DNA of 64,000 nucleotides from an uncultured Parabacteroides sp. (GCF_905196875.1 NZ_CAJJWO010000002.1:62001-126000); one strand, 5' to 3'. Positions 8,822-17,793 are shown, counted from the first letter of the stretch. Program-made: numbers and translations. The notes: generated from the sequence alone by a model not told the origin.

Positions 8822-9679
8822 TTAGCCGTAAATTATATTACCGTTCTCGTCGGTAAACTCTTCTAATCCTTTACTGTACTGGTTCATGGCACGAAGGCTC
8901 ATACCCATGCTTGAGAAACCACCGTCATGGTAGAGATTTTGCATCGTTACCTTACGGGTGAGGTCGGAGAACATCATGACGCAATAGTCTGCACATTCAT
9001 CGGCAGTAGCGTTACCCAGCGGGCTCATCTTGTCGGAGAAATCCAGCAAGTGTTCCATTCCTTTCACACCGCTACCGGCTGTAGTCATTGTCGGTGACTG
9101 AGAGATTGTATTGATACGAACCCCTTTTTCGCGGCCATAGATATATCCGAAGCTGCGTGCAATCGATTCCAGCAGGCTTTTGGCATCTGCCATGTCGTTG
9201 TAACCGAAGAATGTACGCTGGGCTGCCACATACGACAATGCCAGAACGGAGCCTCCTTGTGCAATTGCATCCTGTTTCTTGGCTACCTGCAACATCTTAT
9301 GAAAAGAGACAGCGGATATATCCAATGTCTTTTCAAGCATTCCGTAATCCAGATCATCGTAGGTACGTTTCTTACGTACGTTTGGACTCATACCGATAGA
9401 ATGTAATACGAAATCTATTTTTCCTCCCAGTATTTCTACTGATTTTGAGAATACCGTTTCCAGGTCTTCAACGCTTGTAGCGTCCGCCGGCACTACTTCT
9501 GCATTCAGTTTCTTTGCCAGGGCATCCACTTCGCCCATACGTACGGCAACCGGTGTATTACTTAACGTAATGATTGCACCTTCCTCTACAGCTCTTTCTG
9601 CCACCTTCCAGGCGATCGACATCTCATTCAGCGCACCGAAGATAATGCCTCTCTTTCCTTTCAATAAATTATGACTCAT
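8822..9679 (-). CDS. fabI: Enoyl-[acyl-carrier-protein] reductase FabI
   Basis: The 285-residue short-chain dehydrogenase-fold enzyme catalyses the NAD(P)H-dependent last step of each fatty-acid elongation round. The nucleotide-binding motif GALNEMSIAW lies near residues 16-25. The FabI catalytic pattern is intact: Tyr150, Tyr160 and Lys167 with Y-x6-K spacing (GYNDMADAK). TMTTAGSGVKGM forms the substrate loop. I start at MSHNLLKGKRG (9679). A 12-residue upstream extension in the same frame would begin inside the predicted promoter, and an AAAGG ribosome-binding sequence precedes the chosen ATG. A homologue of the triclosan target; no substitutions are apparent in the motifs. Confidence 0.95.
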   Translation of the reverse strand: MSHNLLKGKRGIIFGALNEMSIAWKVAERAVEEGAIITLSNTPVAVRMGEVDALAKKLNAEVVPADATSVEDLETVFSKSVEILGGKIDFVLHSIGMSPNVRKKRTYDDLDYGMLEKTLDISAVSFHKMLQVAKKQDAIAQGGSVLALSYVAAQRTFFGYNDMADAKSLLESIARSFGYIYGREKGVRINTISQSPTMTTAGSGVKGMEHLLDFSDKMSPLGNATADECADYCVMMFSDLTRKVTMQNLYHDGGFSSMGMSLRAMNQYSKGLEEFTDENGNIIYG

Positions 9680-9704
9680 ACCTTTATTTAATTTATTTAC
9701 GGCA

Positions 9705-9712
9705 CAAAAGTA
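9705..9712 (-). promoter_or_regulatory. fabI promoter, -7 box
   Basis: On the minus strand this is TACTTTTG, a perfect TAnnTTTG box, with an ATTG -33-like box 20 nt further upstream (9736-9733). It gives a leader of about 20 nt before the fabI ATG at 9679 and overlaps the end of the murF/alr gene. Confidence 0.6.
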
Positions 9713-9735
9713 CATAAAATGTGCAAGATGAGCAA

Positions 9736-12201
9736 TTATTCCCTGTAATATACTCTTTTCACCCTTGGAGAAACCGATGTCAGTATCTCATAAGGTATTG
9801 TTTTGAGTTTGTCGGACAACTCGCTTACCGGCAGTTCTTCGCCAAAGACGATAACCGGATCGCCCTCCTGGGCATTGGTGTCGGTGACGTCGATCATGCA
9901 AGCATCCATACAAATATTGCCGACTATCGGACAACGTTTTCCGGCGATGGAAACTTCACCTCCCCGGTTACTGAAATGACGGTCGAGGCCATCGGCATAG
10001 CCGATTGGGATGATGGCGATGCGTGAGTCGCGGTCGACGTATGTTTTCCGGCTGTAACCGATCGAGTCGCCTGCCGGGACATGCTGTATCTGAAGTATGG
10101 TAGTACGTAGGGTACTGACGTTGCGCAATCCTTTTATGCCGGAAGCACTTACCCCGTACAGCCCGATACCTAAGCGAACCATATCCATCTGGTAGTTTGT
10201 AAAGCGTTCGATCCCTGCAGAGTTCAGAATATGTTTGATCACTTTGTATTCCAGAAGATTTTCCAGTTCCGCTGCCGCCGCACTGAATGTATCCAGTTGT
10301 TTCTTTGTAAAATCGTCGAAGATAGATGAGTCGCTGCCAACCAGATGGGAGAAGATGGAGCGTGCCGTAACGCCGCTTTGCTCTTTCAACCGTTCACAGA
10401 TGGCTGGGACATCACTTGGCTGGAATCCCAGACGGTGCATTCCCGTATCGATCTTGATATGAATCGGATAGGCGGTGATACCTCTCCGTTCTGTTTCTTT
10501 TATCATCGCATCCAGCAGACGAAAACTGTATACCTCCGGCTCCAGATTATTTTCGAACAAGACATTGAAGCTGCTGAATTCCGGGTTCATTACGATGATC
10601 GGGATAGAAATGCCCTCTTTCCGCAGTTCCGCGCCTTCGTCGGCAACAGCAACGGCCAGGTAATCGCAACGATGTTCCTGCAATGTCTTGGCAAGCTCGT
10701 ATGAACCGGCCCCGTATCCGAAGGCTTTCACCATACAGACCATCTTTGTTTCCGGTTTCAGCTTCGAGCGGTAATAGTTGAAGTTATGCACCACAGCATC
10801 GAGGTTTACTTCCAGGATTGTTTCATGCACCTTCTTTTCCAGCAGTTCGGAGATACGTTCGAAGTGGAAATGGCGTGAGCCTTTAAGCAGGATCAGTTCA
10901 TCTTTAAACTGTTTGAATGTCGGCGATTTAAGGAACTCATCCGTTGTGTTGTAGAACTCTTTTTCCATATCGAATGCTGCGCCATACTCTTTCAGGTCGC
11001 GGCCGATACCGATAATGCGGTCTATCTTTTTACGACGAACCAGGTCGGCTACCTTCTTATAGAGAGACTTCGGTAATGTGCCGGATTGCAGGATATCGGA
11101 GAGGATCAGCGTGCATTTCAGATTCTTGTCCACGTGGCGGCTCTGCTGGAAGTCGAGGGCGATATCCAGCGAATTGATATCCGAATTGTATGTGTCGTTT
11201 ATCAACATACAGTTGTTGATACCCTGTTTTACGTCAAGACGCATGGCAACAGGCTCCAACTGAGAGAACTTTTTCGTGTCGTTCACACTGGTCGGCTTCA
11301 GGAAAAGTATTACTGCCATGCAGTGGATCACATTCTCGATGGAAGCATCGTCGGTGAAAGGGATTACATACTTTTGAGTCAATCCCAACAACGTACAACG
11401 AATCACCGTTTCATTTTCTTTCTTTTCGATCGATTCGATATAAAGCGGGGCATCCGAGTCTGTACGGCTCCAGGCAATCGCTTTATGGGAGAGGCAAGCA
11501 GATTCTATACAGTTGGAGATAAATACATCATCGCCGTCGTAGATGATCGCTTCGCAGTCGTTGAACAATGTGAGTTTCTCCAGGCATTTTTGTGTCGTGG
11601 AGATAAAGTTTTCCTGGTGTGCTTCACCTATATTAGTAATGATGCCGATAGTGGGGGCAATGATCGGGCGAAGGTTTTCCATCTCGTCCGGTTGAGAAAT
11701 ACCTGCCTCGAAAATACCCAGCGTATTCTTTTCGCTCATCTGCCAGACCGACAGCGGCACACCCAGTTGCGAGTTGTAGCTGCGCGGCGAACGTACGATG
11801 TTGAATTCCTTATGTAACAACTGGTAAAGGAACTCCTTTACAATCGTTTTTCCGTTACTTCCGGTAATACCGATTACGGGTATATTAAACTGTTTGCGAT
11901 GATAGGTGGCCAGTTTCTGAAGCGCTTTCAGCGTATCCTTCACCACCAGGAAGTTTGCATCCTGAAGCGACTCGAACTCAGGAAGCATATCGCTTACAAC
12001 AAAGTTGCGTACGCGTAGTTTGTAGAGTTCTTTTATATATCTGTGTCCATCGTTAGTCTTTGTCTTAAGGGCAAAGAAGAGACTTTGTTCCGGAAAAGAA
12101 AGCCGGCGACTGTCGGTCAGCAATATGCTGATGGTGCTATCTTGCAGGTTGTTTGCTTTGGCGCCAATAATTCCGACGATTTCTTTTATTGAGTATTCCA
12201 T
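9736..12201 (-). CDS. murF/alr: Fused MurF ligase / alanine racemase
   Basis: The 821-residue protein joins two steps of peptidoglycan precursor supply. Residues 1 to about 455 are a Mur ligase (UDP-MurNAc-tripeptide:D-Ala-D-Ala ligase), with the ATP-binding GITGSNGKT at 111-119 and NIGEAHQENF near 190-199. Residues from about 460 are alanine racemase. The PLP-binding Lys492 is in MVKAFGYGAGS, IDTGMHRLGF follows, and SIGYSRKTY plus IIPIGYADGLDR close the active site. One chain thus makes D-Ala and uses D-Ala-D-Ala. The fusion is common in Bacteroidota. The Mur half lacks the second T of the usual GKTT (it reads GKTI). It follows the GSCFA gene by 3 nt, so the two are surely cotranscribed. Confidence 0.95.
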   Translation of the reverse strand: MEYSIKEIVGIIGAKANNLQDSTISILLTDSRRLSFPEQSLFFALKTKTNDGHRYIKELYKLRVRNFVVSDMLPEFESLQDANFLVVKDTLKALQKLATYHRKQFNIPVIGITGSNGKTIVKEFLYQLLHKEFNIVRSPRSYNSQLGVPLSVWQMSEKNTLGIFEAGISQPDEMENLRPIIAPTIGIITNIGEAHQENFISTTQKCLEKLTLFNDCEAIIYDGDDVFISNCIESACLSHKAIAWSRTDSDAPLYIESIEKKENETVIRCTLLGLTQKYVIPFTDDASIENVIHCMAVILFLKPTSVNDTKKFSQLEPVAMRLDVKQGINNCMLINDTYNSDINSLDIALDFQQSRHVDKNLKCTLILSDILQSGTLPKSLYKKVADLVRRKKIDRIIGIGRDLKEYGAAFDMEKEFYNTTDEFLKSPTFKQFKDELILLKGSRHFHFERISELLEKKVHETILEVNLDAVVHNFNYYRSKLKPETKMVCMVKAFGYGAGSYELAKTLQEHRCDYLAVAVADEGAELRKEGISIPIIVMNPEFSSFNVLFENNLEPEVYSFRLLDAMIKETERRGITAYPIHIKIDTGMHRLGFQPSDVPAICERLKEQSGVTARSIFSHLVGSDSSIFDDFTKKQLDTFSAAAAELENLLEYKVIKHILNSAGIERFTNYQMDMVRLGIGLYGVSASGIKGLRNVSTLRTTILQIQHVPAGDSIGYSRKTYVDRDSRIAIIPIGYADGLDRHFSNRGGEVSIAGKRCPIVGNICMDACMIDVTDTNAQEGDPVIVFGEELPVSELSDKLKTIPYEILTSVSPRVKRVYYRE

Positions 12202-12204
12202 TCT

Positions 12205-13191
12205 TTACATTAGTTTAGACTTTATTATTTCCATCTCTTTTGTAAGATCAAAGGAAGGAAATTTCTCGTTAATTCGTTCCATCTTTAACAAAGTTTGCGA
12301 GATAAACCGTTTATAGGCATCACTTTCGGGCTGAAATGGGCGATGATTAATAGCCTTTTGTATCTCTGCCCATTCTTTAAGGATCCCTTTGGTTTCATCC
12401 GATAAGAAATTTTCCGTAAAACGTTGCCAAATATAATCAATGGCAAGCTCCGAGGGATGCAACATGTCAGTTGCGTAGAATCGGTAGTCGCGTAGTTCAT
12501 CCATCATGATCTCGTAAGCCGGAAAATAAGCGATCCGTTCGGGGTATGCTGCCTGTAGTTCGTCTACGGCCAGAAGTAAAGTCGCCTTACTGAGTTGATT
12601 ACCATGTGCCCCGTCTTTCCAGTGACGTATGGGGCTGACGGTAAACAGTATCTTTAACTCCGGATTTTGTTCCCATAATGAAAGCAGCAGTTTTTTCCAT
12701 TCCGAAACGATCTCCGTGACTGTCAACATCGAGCGGTCGAACATCTTCTCCGGAAGTTTATGACAGTTGGCAACCACTTCACCCGAGCTCTTCAATCGGT
12801 ACACGTAAGCTGTTCCCAACGTTACTACCAGGTAGGTTGTCGTACGAAGCTTACCGGCAGAAGCAAACAACCTGTCGTTTATATTCTCCAGGCACTCCGT
12901 TTCCGAAGTAGAAGAAAAGCGGCTGTGATGTGCGAAGCTATGGTATACACCCTCATATTGCAACAAATCTCCGGTAGTGAACTGTTCCGGATGCAGCAAT
13001 AAGCGCAGTGATGCGGCAATCGATGCCGGATTGTACAACGTACCGAACGGATTTATATCTACATTGAATTTATTCCCGGCTAGCCTTGTCCCTATATTCT
13101 CGGCGAAACAGGAACCGAGTAACAGCGTCCGCTCCGTGCATGAGAGCAGGAAAGGAGCTTTGGAAACAGGGATATAGGTATATAATTCCAT
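12205..13191 (-). CDS. GSCFA-domain protein
   Basis: The 328-residue protein carries the motif that names the family, LLLGSCFAENIG, with GSCFA at residues 26-30. Further conserved-looking blocks are NPFGTLYNP, VTLGTAYVY and FTVSPIRHWKDG. Late in the chain DMLHPSELA supplies a D-x2-H pair. Together with the early Ser this recalls the GDSL/SGNH hydrolase fold, so an esterase or acyl hydrolase is a fair guess. The activity is not established to my knowledge. I start at MELYTYIPVS: longer frames run into the HU-like gene, whose stop lies 2 nt upstream. No signal peptide is seen. It is the middle gene of a tight three-gene operon. Confidence 0.85.
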   Translation of the reverse strand: MELYTYIPVSKAPFLLSCTERTLLLGSCFAENIGTRLAGNKFNVDINPFGTLYNPASIAASLRLLLHPEQFTTGDLLQYEGVYHSFAHHSRFSSTSETECLENINDRLFASAGKLRTTTYLVVTLGTAYVYRLKSSGEVVANCHKLPEKMFDRSMLTVTEIVSEWKKLLLSLWEQNPELKILFTVSPIRHWKDGAHGNQLSKATLLLAVDELQAAYPERIAYFPAYEIMMDELRDYRFYATDMLHPSELAIDYIWQRFTENFLSDETKGILKEWAEIQKAINHRPFQPESDAYKRFISQTLLKMERINEKFPSFDLTKEMEIIKSKLM

Positions 13192-13193
13192 AT

Positions 13194-13832
13194 TTATTCT
13201 ATTGACTCGTTGGACGGCGCTTCGTGCGTTTTCTGGTCGGCCGACCGTCGGATGTAGAACACTCGCTTTCCGCACCAGCTCTTTTGTATCTGGTTGTCTT
13301 CGATCAGCTGTTCCAGATCCTTTTTGGCTTTTTGGCGTGTGCACTGGTTCATGTCCGCAGCCACAGTCTGATTGATCGTACCGTAGTTTTTGATATACCA
13401 GAGGATACGTTTCTGCCGTATATCTTCACTGTACGCTTTTCTATCGGTCGTACCTTCCCTCCGTTCAATCTTGGCATCCCGGAAACGCTTTTTCAGCTCC
13501 GGATCGGCGCGGAACTCCACGTTCTTGAACGAGATAGAAGCGGACCGTATATCTTTTTTATTCTCGACAGGCCTGCATTTCAGCGTGACCGAAAATGTAC
13601 CGATCCCTTCCAGATGTACGCTCTGGCTGTTACTGAGGCAAAAGAACAGCCGGTCGCCAATTGCCTTGATCGCTCCTTTGATATCGGCAGCCGTAAAGGT
13701 ACTCATCCCCTCGATCATCCGGGCCAGCTCGTTGGTATTGACGGTCTGGATATTAATAGCCCTGGCATGCAGGGTAGGCTTCGCTTCCCCCGCTCTGGGA
13801 GGATTGGCAAATAAGTCATATTCAATACTCAT
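13194..13832 (-). CDS. HU-like DNA-binding protein with C-terminal extension
   Basis: The 212-residue protein begins with an HU/IHF-type domain of the long Bacteroidota subclass (HU-HIG): a helical part up to about residue 60, then HLEGIGTFSVTL at 73-84, the beta-arm signature, and SISFKNVEFRAD, which is typical of these proteins. After about residue 130 a basic, helical segment follows (RILWYIKNYGTINQTVAADMNQCTRQKAKKDLEQLI) that looks like a winged helix-turn-helix. It is probably a nucleoid or site-specific architectural protein. It heads the operon with the GSCFA and murF/alr genes (2-nt gap). An alternative view is a regulator of that operon. Confidence 0.85.
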   Translation of the reverse strand: MSIEYDLFANPPRAGEAKPTLHARAINIQTVNTNELARMIEGMSTFTAADIKGAIKAIGDRLFFCLSNSQSVHLEGIGTFSVTLKCRPVENKKDIRSASISFKNVEFRADPELKKRFRDAKIERREGTTDRKAYSEDIRQKRILWYIKNYGTINQTVAADMNQCTRQKAKKDLEQLIEDNQIQKSWCGKRVFYIRRSADQKTHEAPSNESIE

Positions 13833-13998
13833 ATTCTTCCTGATCTTTAAGGTGCAACATCATAACAATTAAGGATTTTCCCCCTTAATATTGAAAATGT
13901 AAAGTATACCTTTCATAAATTAAAGGCTTGCTCTACAAATATGTAAGGCTTACCTTATTTTTTAGTAGTATATACTTTTCAAATTTAAAAGTCCGTAC

Positions 13999-14006
13999 CA
14001 AAGGTA
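13999..14006 (-). promoter_or_regulatory. Candidate -7 box for the HU-like operon
   Basis: The minus strand reads TACCTTTG, a perfect TAnnTTTG match. It would give a leader of about 160 nt before the HU-like ATG. No TTTG box is found at the proper spacing upstream, so this is tentative. Confidence 0.35.
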
Positions 14007-14120
14007 ATAAATGTCCTGAGAAAAAGAATTAATTATTCAGACCTTTTTTCTTAGTTATGCAGTATTTGTTGGGGGAGGCTGTAAAGGCTTGAAAGAAAAG
14101 GAATATAGTTGCATATATAT

Positions 14121-14136
14121 ATGTACGTGCGTACAT
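14121..14136. promoter_or_regulatory. GTACG palindrome near promoter switch A
   Basis: ATGTACGTGCGTACAT is a 16-bp palindrome broken only at the central two bases. It lies 76 bp outside the inverted-repeat cassette, on the side away from the gene. A perfect 20-bp relative (60396-60415) takes the matching place beside the second cassette, which suggests a binding site of the inversion or regulatory machinery. Confidence 0.5.
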
Positions 14137-14212
14137 TATTTATTTGAATGGAAAATCGGTCGAATGTGAAGTGTAATGGATTGGTAGAGAGGATGATTTT
14201 TGGAAGAAAGAT

Positions 14213-14419
14213 ATGACGAGATTTATCGTTCCTTTTTTCTAGTCATTGTTTTTCGGAGGGGAACTGTTCGTTTGCGAAAAACACCTTTTCGTACTTACTT
14301 TGCTATTCGATTGATAAGAAAGCATATAGGCTGATGAAAAAAATATTAAAAAGGATAGTTAGTATCAAACTAATTCTTACTTTTGTAGACTAGAAAAAAG
14401 GAACGATAAATCTCGTCAT
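14213..14419 (+). promoter_or_regulatory. Invertible promoter cassette A (32-bp inverted repeats), read as ON
   Basis: The arm at 14213-14244 (ATGACGAGATTT to TTCTAGTC) and the arm at 14388-14419 are exact 32-bp reverse complements around a 143-bp spacer. Just inside the right arm is TACTTTTG (14378-14385), a perfect -7 box facing the gene at 14494, so the cassette is in the ON orientation. No comparable box faces left. The 18-nt core CGTTCCTTTTTTCTAGTC occurs in both arms here and in both arms of the cassette at 60111-60290. The spacers also share CTTTGCTAT and TTGATAAGAAAGCA. The predicted RNA begins within the right arm. Confidence 0.8.
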
Positions 14420-14493
14420 GTATTAGAAATGCGAGGCGTTCCGGTTGTGAATTGAACTTATTACACTTTAGTATTAATATTAAAATTTAAATT

Positions 14494-17400
14494 ATGAACA
14501 AAAAGTTTTCTACTCTTGTAGCAGGCTTAGCGTTAGTATCATCAGTTGCTTCTGCGGCACTTGATACTTCAATTAAGCTGAAAGAAGGAGGCAACGATGG
14601 TCTGTTCCAATTATCGGTTGGTACAACTCCAAATGACAGCGTCCTTTACTTAACAAAGGATGATTCATTGAAATTAATGAAGGCGTCTGATGTTACTCCT
14701 GGTATGTTTGCATCTACATTATGGTGTGTTAATGTAGAGTCTTTCAACCAAGGCCAAGCTCCAAAATTCGACTTTACGAACAAGGCGTATGGTCGTATTC
14801 TTGAAATTTCTATGGATGGATTGAAGGATCTTCCCGCGGGTAATGTCTCTGATTCATTAATTGTAGGTGGTGACATTAATGGATGGGCATTTTCTTCAAC
14901 TTTCAAAGACGGTGTTCAAACTGAAAAACCCTTATTCTCTTATTTTGATAATGATTCAGTTGTCGCTTTGGAACACCATGATGGGAATGCTTTGAGAGCA
15001 GTGAAGTATCATGCAAGTGAGATTGCAGATATTGACCACACTGTATTCTCTTTAGTGAAACCTTCTCGTATGGTTTTGAATGCTGCTGCATTACACACGA
15101 TGTTAGGCATGAATGCTGATGGTGAATCATTTAAGTTGTCATTCAACAAGACTGCCAATCCGAACGTTATGGCTCAGGATTTGATTGCACGTGATACGTT
15201 GAGTGGTTATGTTGTATTGCAGGCAAAAGAAAGTAAAAAATATTTGCGTGTAGATACAGCTTATCACAATACTACAGGTATCAAGTTCATCCAGTTGACA
15301 GATACTACAAGTGCTACAACTTATGATGCAGCTGCTACAGCTGGTAAATCTGGAAACTATGCATTCCGTTTTGAATATTCTCCTTATGCAGATAGCGTAT
15401 TCATTACTGTAGAAAAGGCTATCCTGACAAAAATGGATGGAAAAACATGGGCACAGTCTGATTCTACAATGAATCGCGATTCATTGCATGTATATGTTCA
15501 GGACCTGGGTACATCTAATGCTTTGACTGTATTGAAAGATTCAGTTTCTACTTGGATTAAGTTAGGTTTTGGTGGTTGCGGTGATCCTGTGACTTCAACT
15601 AAGACTACTATTCCTAGTGACTTGTATGTAATCAAGAGCACAGACGGTAAGTATTTGGCAGCTCCTATCCATGGAGACTCAACTGTACAGTGGGTTACTT
15701 TAGAAAAAAATGTAAATGTTTGGACAATGCCTGCATTCCAGTGGGTAGTTGAAAAACAAAATGCAAACTCTAAGACTTCTAAGATCAATATCACTAACCG
15801 TGAATTTGGTAAGTTGGTTACAGACTTCACTGGTGTTCAGTTGGATACAAACAAAGATGCATATGCTGCTGTTGCTGACGATAAGGGTGTTTCTAAAGCT
15901 GTTAGCGTAGAAGGCTTTACTGCTGCTACTTCTGATATCAAGAAAGATAGCTTACTTGGTTATAAGTACTTAGATAATGAAGACCTGTTGGTAACTCGTT
16001 ACAAATTCCGTTATCTGCACGAATTCTCTGATGATTATTATGCAGGTGTAAATACAGAAGAAAATGACTCTATCCTGTATGTTGGTGCTAAGTCTGGTTT
16101 CTCTTTGAAACAATCAGCAACTGATGAAACTTATGGTTATACATCTAAAGCTGTAGCTGACTTGAAGCCTTTGTATCGTAAAGTTTACACTTTGAAGATA
16201 CGTAATGCAAAATTAATCTTTGGTGCTAAAGCTGATAGCGTTGTATTAGATAAAGAAGGTCGTTTCGCAGTTTCTGAAAAAGTAACTCCGATCACATTCT
16301 TATTGAAGGCTAATAACGAAAAAGCAATTGATGAAAAAGAAACATTGTTCTATGCATTCATCAAAACAGGTGCTGATACAGTAAAGGTTGGTACAGATGA
16401 TAACAACTTGTGGATGAAGAGTCAGTTGATGACTGAATCTCGTACTTCTGCTTTCTCTGTAGAAGTTGACGATTCTCCTCTGTATAGAAGATTCAATACA
16501 ACAAAAGAAAATACTGTTGCATCAGATGATCCTGATACATTGAAGTTCTTCCGTGTTAACAACACTGCAGATATGTTGTTTGAAGATGCTTATAGCGTAT
16601 ATTCAAAAGATAAAGAAATTAATTTCTTAGGCGTTAACAACAACATCCAGTATCCGAATGCAAAACGTGCTATCTATGTTGATACTGCTTATGTAGACCG
16701 TGGTACAGGTTATATCAAACCGCAATATATGTTGGCTGTTGGTGTAAATGTTGTTCCGGGTATTGATGCTGTTCCGTGTCCGTTAGAACATAACCATGGT
16801 TACGACAAAGATGGTAAGCCGCTTGATAAATGGACTTGCTCACATGCAACTCCGGGTACTGACGGTTATATCAGAGGTCGTTATTTGATCAACGCAGTTG
16901 ACTCTGCAAAAGTTGATGGTGCTTATGATGCTGCAGCAGTTCGCGATGCTGATTATATCTGGAACAATCAGGTTCGTTTAGCATTCGTAGAAGCTATCCA
17001 CAAAGCTGATACTCTGTATATTTTGGATGGTGCCAATGCAAATCTGACTGATCCTGTAGATTTCACAAAGTTGCCGAAAGCTTCAAAGAAATATCTTGGT
17101 GACAACACTCATAAGAATGTAGTATTCTCATTCCGTTTATTGGAAGAAGGATCTGACAACTTCTTGATTGAATCAGCTGAGACTGACGGTGAAATGATCG
17201 CTCCTATGAGAGGTGGTTGGGTGAAAATCCAGAATGGTGTACCTGTAATTTCTTATGCAGCATTTAGTGATGCAGCTAACGAAGCAGAAATCTTCAACGT
17301 AGAAAAGACTTCTGAAACTCCGACTGCTAACGAACCTGAACTTTCTGCTAAGACAGTTTCTGTAGTTGCTGGTAACGGTATCGTAACTATCAAGGGTGCT

Positions 17401-17550
17401 GCAGGCAAGACAGTTGCTATCAGTAACGTACTTGGTCAGACAATTGCTAACACAGTTCTTTCTTCTGACAATGCTGAAATCGCTGCTCCTGCTGGTGTAG
17501 TTGTTGTAGCTGTAGAAGGTGAAGCTGCTGTTAAAGCAATCGTTAAATAA
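14494..17550 (+). CDS. DUF6383 surface protein A (S-layer-like, phase-variable)
   Basis: The 1018-residue protein starts with a signal peptide (MNKKFSTLVAGLALVSSVASA, cleavage about residue 22). A long acidic, beta-rich body with repeated Asp-Ser/Thr words follows. The C-terminal segment of about 65 residues (VSVVAGNGIVTIKGAAGKTV ... GEAAVKAIVK) is almost the same as the end of the 1510-residue protein at 55485. This tail has the build of a type IX secretion sorting domain: VxISNxLGQ, then PAGVVVV, then a final KAIVK. It should be exported to the surface. The likeliest role is one of the phase-variable S-layer glycoproteins described for Parabacteroides distasonis. It is a single gene under invertible cassette A, with terminator hairpins after it. 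Confidence 0.8.
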   Translation: MNKKFSTLVAGLALVSSVASAALDTSIKLKEGGNDGLFQLSVGTTPNDSVLYLTKDDSLKLMKASDVTPGMFASTLWCVNVESFNQGQAPKFDFTNKAYGRILEISMDGLKDLPAGNVSDSLIVGGDINGWAFSSTFKDGVQTEKPLFSYFDNDSVVALEHHDGNALRAVKYHASEIADIDHTVFSLVKPSRMVLNAAALHTMLGMNADGESFKLSFNKTANPNVMAQDLIARDTLSGYVVLQAKESKKYLRVDTAYHNTTGIKFIQLTDTTSATTYDAAATAGKSGNYAFRFEYSPYADSVFITVEKAILTKMDGKTWAQSDSTMNRDSLHVYVQDLGTSNALTVLKDSVSTWIKLGFGGCGDPVTSTKTTIPSDLYVIKSTDGKYLAAPIHGDSTVQWVTLEKNVNVWTMPAFQWVVEKQNANSKTSKINITNREFGKLVTDFTGVQLDTNKDAYAAVADDKGVSKAVSVEGFTAATSDIKKDSLLGYKYLDNEDLLVTRYKFRYLHEFSDDYYAGVNTEENDSILYVGAKSGFSLKQSATDETYGYTSKAVADLKPLYRKVYTLKIRNAKLIFGAKADSVVLDKEGRFAVSEKVTPITFLLKANNEKAIDEKETLFYAFIKTGADTVKVGTDDNNLWMKSQLMTESRTSAFSVEVDDSPLYRRFNTTKENTVASDDPDTLKFFRVNNTADMLFEDAYSVYSKDKEINFLGVNNNIQYPNAKRAIYVDTAYVDRGTGYIKPQYMLAVGVNVVPGIDAVPCPLEHNHGYDKDGKPLDKWTCSHATPGTDGYIRGRYLINAVDSAKVDGAYDAAAVRDADYIWNNQVRLAFVEAIHKADTLYILDGANANLTDPVDFTKLPKASKKYLGDNTHKNVVFSFRLLEEGSDNFLIESAETDGEMIAPMRGGWVKIQNGVPVISYAAFSDAANEAEIFNVEKTSETPTANEPELSAKTVSVVAGNGIVTIKGAAGKTVAISNVLGQTIANTVLSSDNAEIAAPAGVVVVAVEGEAAVKAIVK

Positions 17551-17608
17551 GATATTCAAAGACATTTGATTAAAAATGTAATCAAATAATTCTAAAATGA
17601 TGCTACGT

Positions 17609-17632
17609 AGTGGCTCCTTTAGGGGAGCCACT
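17609..17632 (+). terminator. Hairpin after surface protein A
   Basis: A 9-bp stem AGTGGCTCC (17609-17617) pairs with GGAGCCACT (17624-17632) over a 6-nt loop, 58 nt past the stop. No clear T-run follows, so it may be a weak terminator or a 3'-end stabiliser. Confidence 0.5.
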
Positions 17633-17734
17633 CAGTAACCTGTGATGGGGGAATAAGTGGCGTTATTAATATTAAGTAATAAAATAAAGTTCTTACTGTA
17701 ATTTCTCCCGTGAGGAAGGAATACAGAAAAAAAC

Positions 17735-17763
17735 AGCCTCTGCGATCGTGTATCGTAGAGGCT
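17735..17763. terminator. Intrinsic terminator before the ECF sigma gene
   Basis: The 12-bp stem AGCCTCTGCGAT (17735-17746) pairs with ATCGTAGAGGCT (17752-17763) with one G-U pair. A-rich sequence precedes it and TTGTTAT follows. It isolates the ECF locus from surface protein A. Confidence 0.7.
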
Positions 17764-17793
17764 TTGTTATATGGAAAAATGTGATTATTTTAG
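17763..17793 (+). promoter_or_regulatory. Housekeeping-type promoter of the ECF sigma gene
   Basis: TTTG (17763-17766), a 19-nt spacer, then TATTTTAG (17786-17793, 5 of 6 informative bases of TAnnTTTG), 36 nt before the ATG. It suggests that the sigma gene itself is made from a primary-sigma promoter, since the ECF-type motif seen three times below is absent here. Confidence 0.55.

Larger units (their letters stand above)
13833..14493. other. 661-bp regulatory gap between the HU-like gene and surface protein A
   Basis: No coding region is seen here. The AT-rich left part (13833-14090) carries a minus-strand promoter candidate. The right part holds a GTACG palindrome (14121-14136), a 32-bp inverted-repeat pair (14213-14244 and 14388-14419) around an invertible-looking promoter, and a 74-nt leader before the ATG at 14494. 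The individual elements are listed separately. Confidence 0.8.

Noticed and set aside
9680..9715. Twelve-residue N-terminal extension of FabI
   Set aside because: The extension begins in the predicted promoter, and the family starts at the MSHNLLKGKRG position with a ribosome-binding sequence in front.
11086..11817. 243-residue plus-strand frame opposite murF/alr
   Set aside because: The opposite strand carries a clear, motif-complete enzyme. This frame shows no domain.
14213..14419. Terminal inverted repeats of an insertion sequence or MITE
   Set aside because: The spacer holds an outward -7 box next to one arm, a sister element stands at a paralogous gene with the same layout, and no flanking target duplication is seen. 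A promoter switch explains it better.
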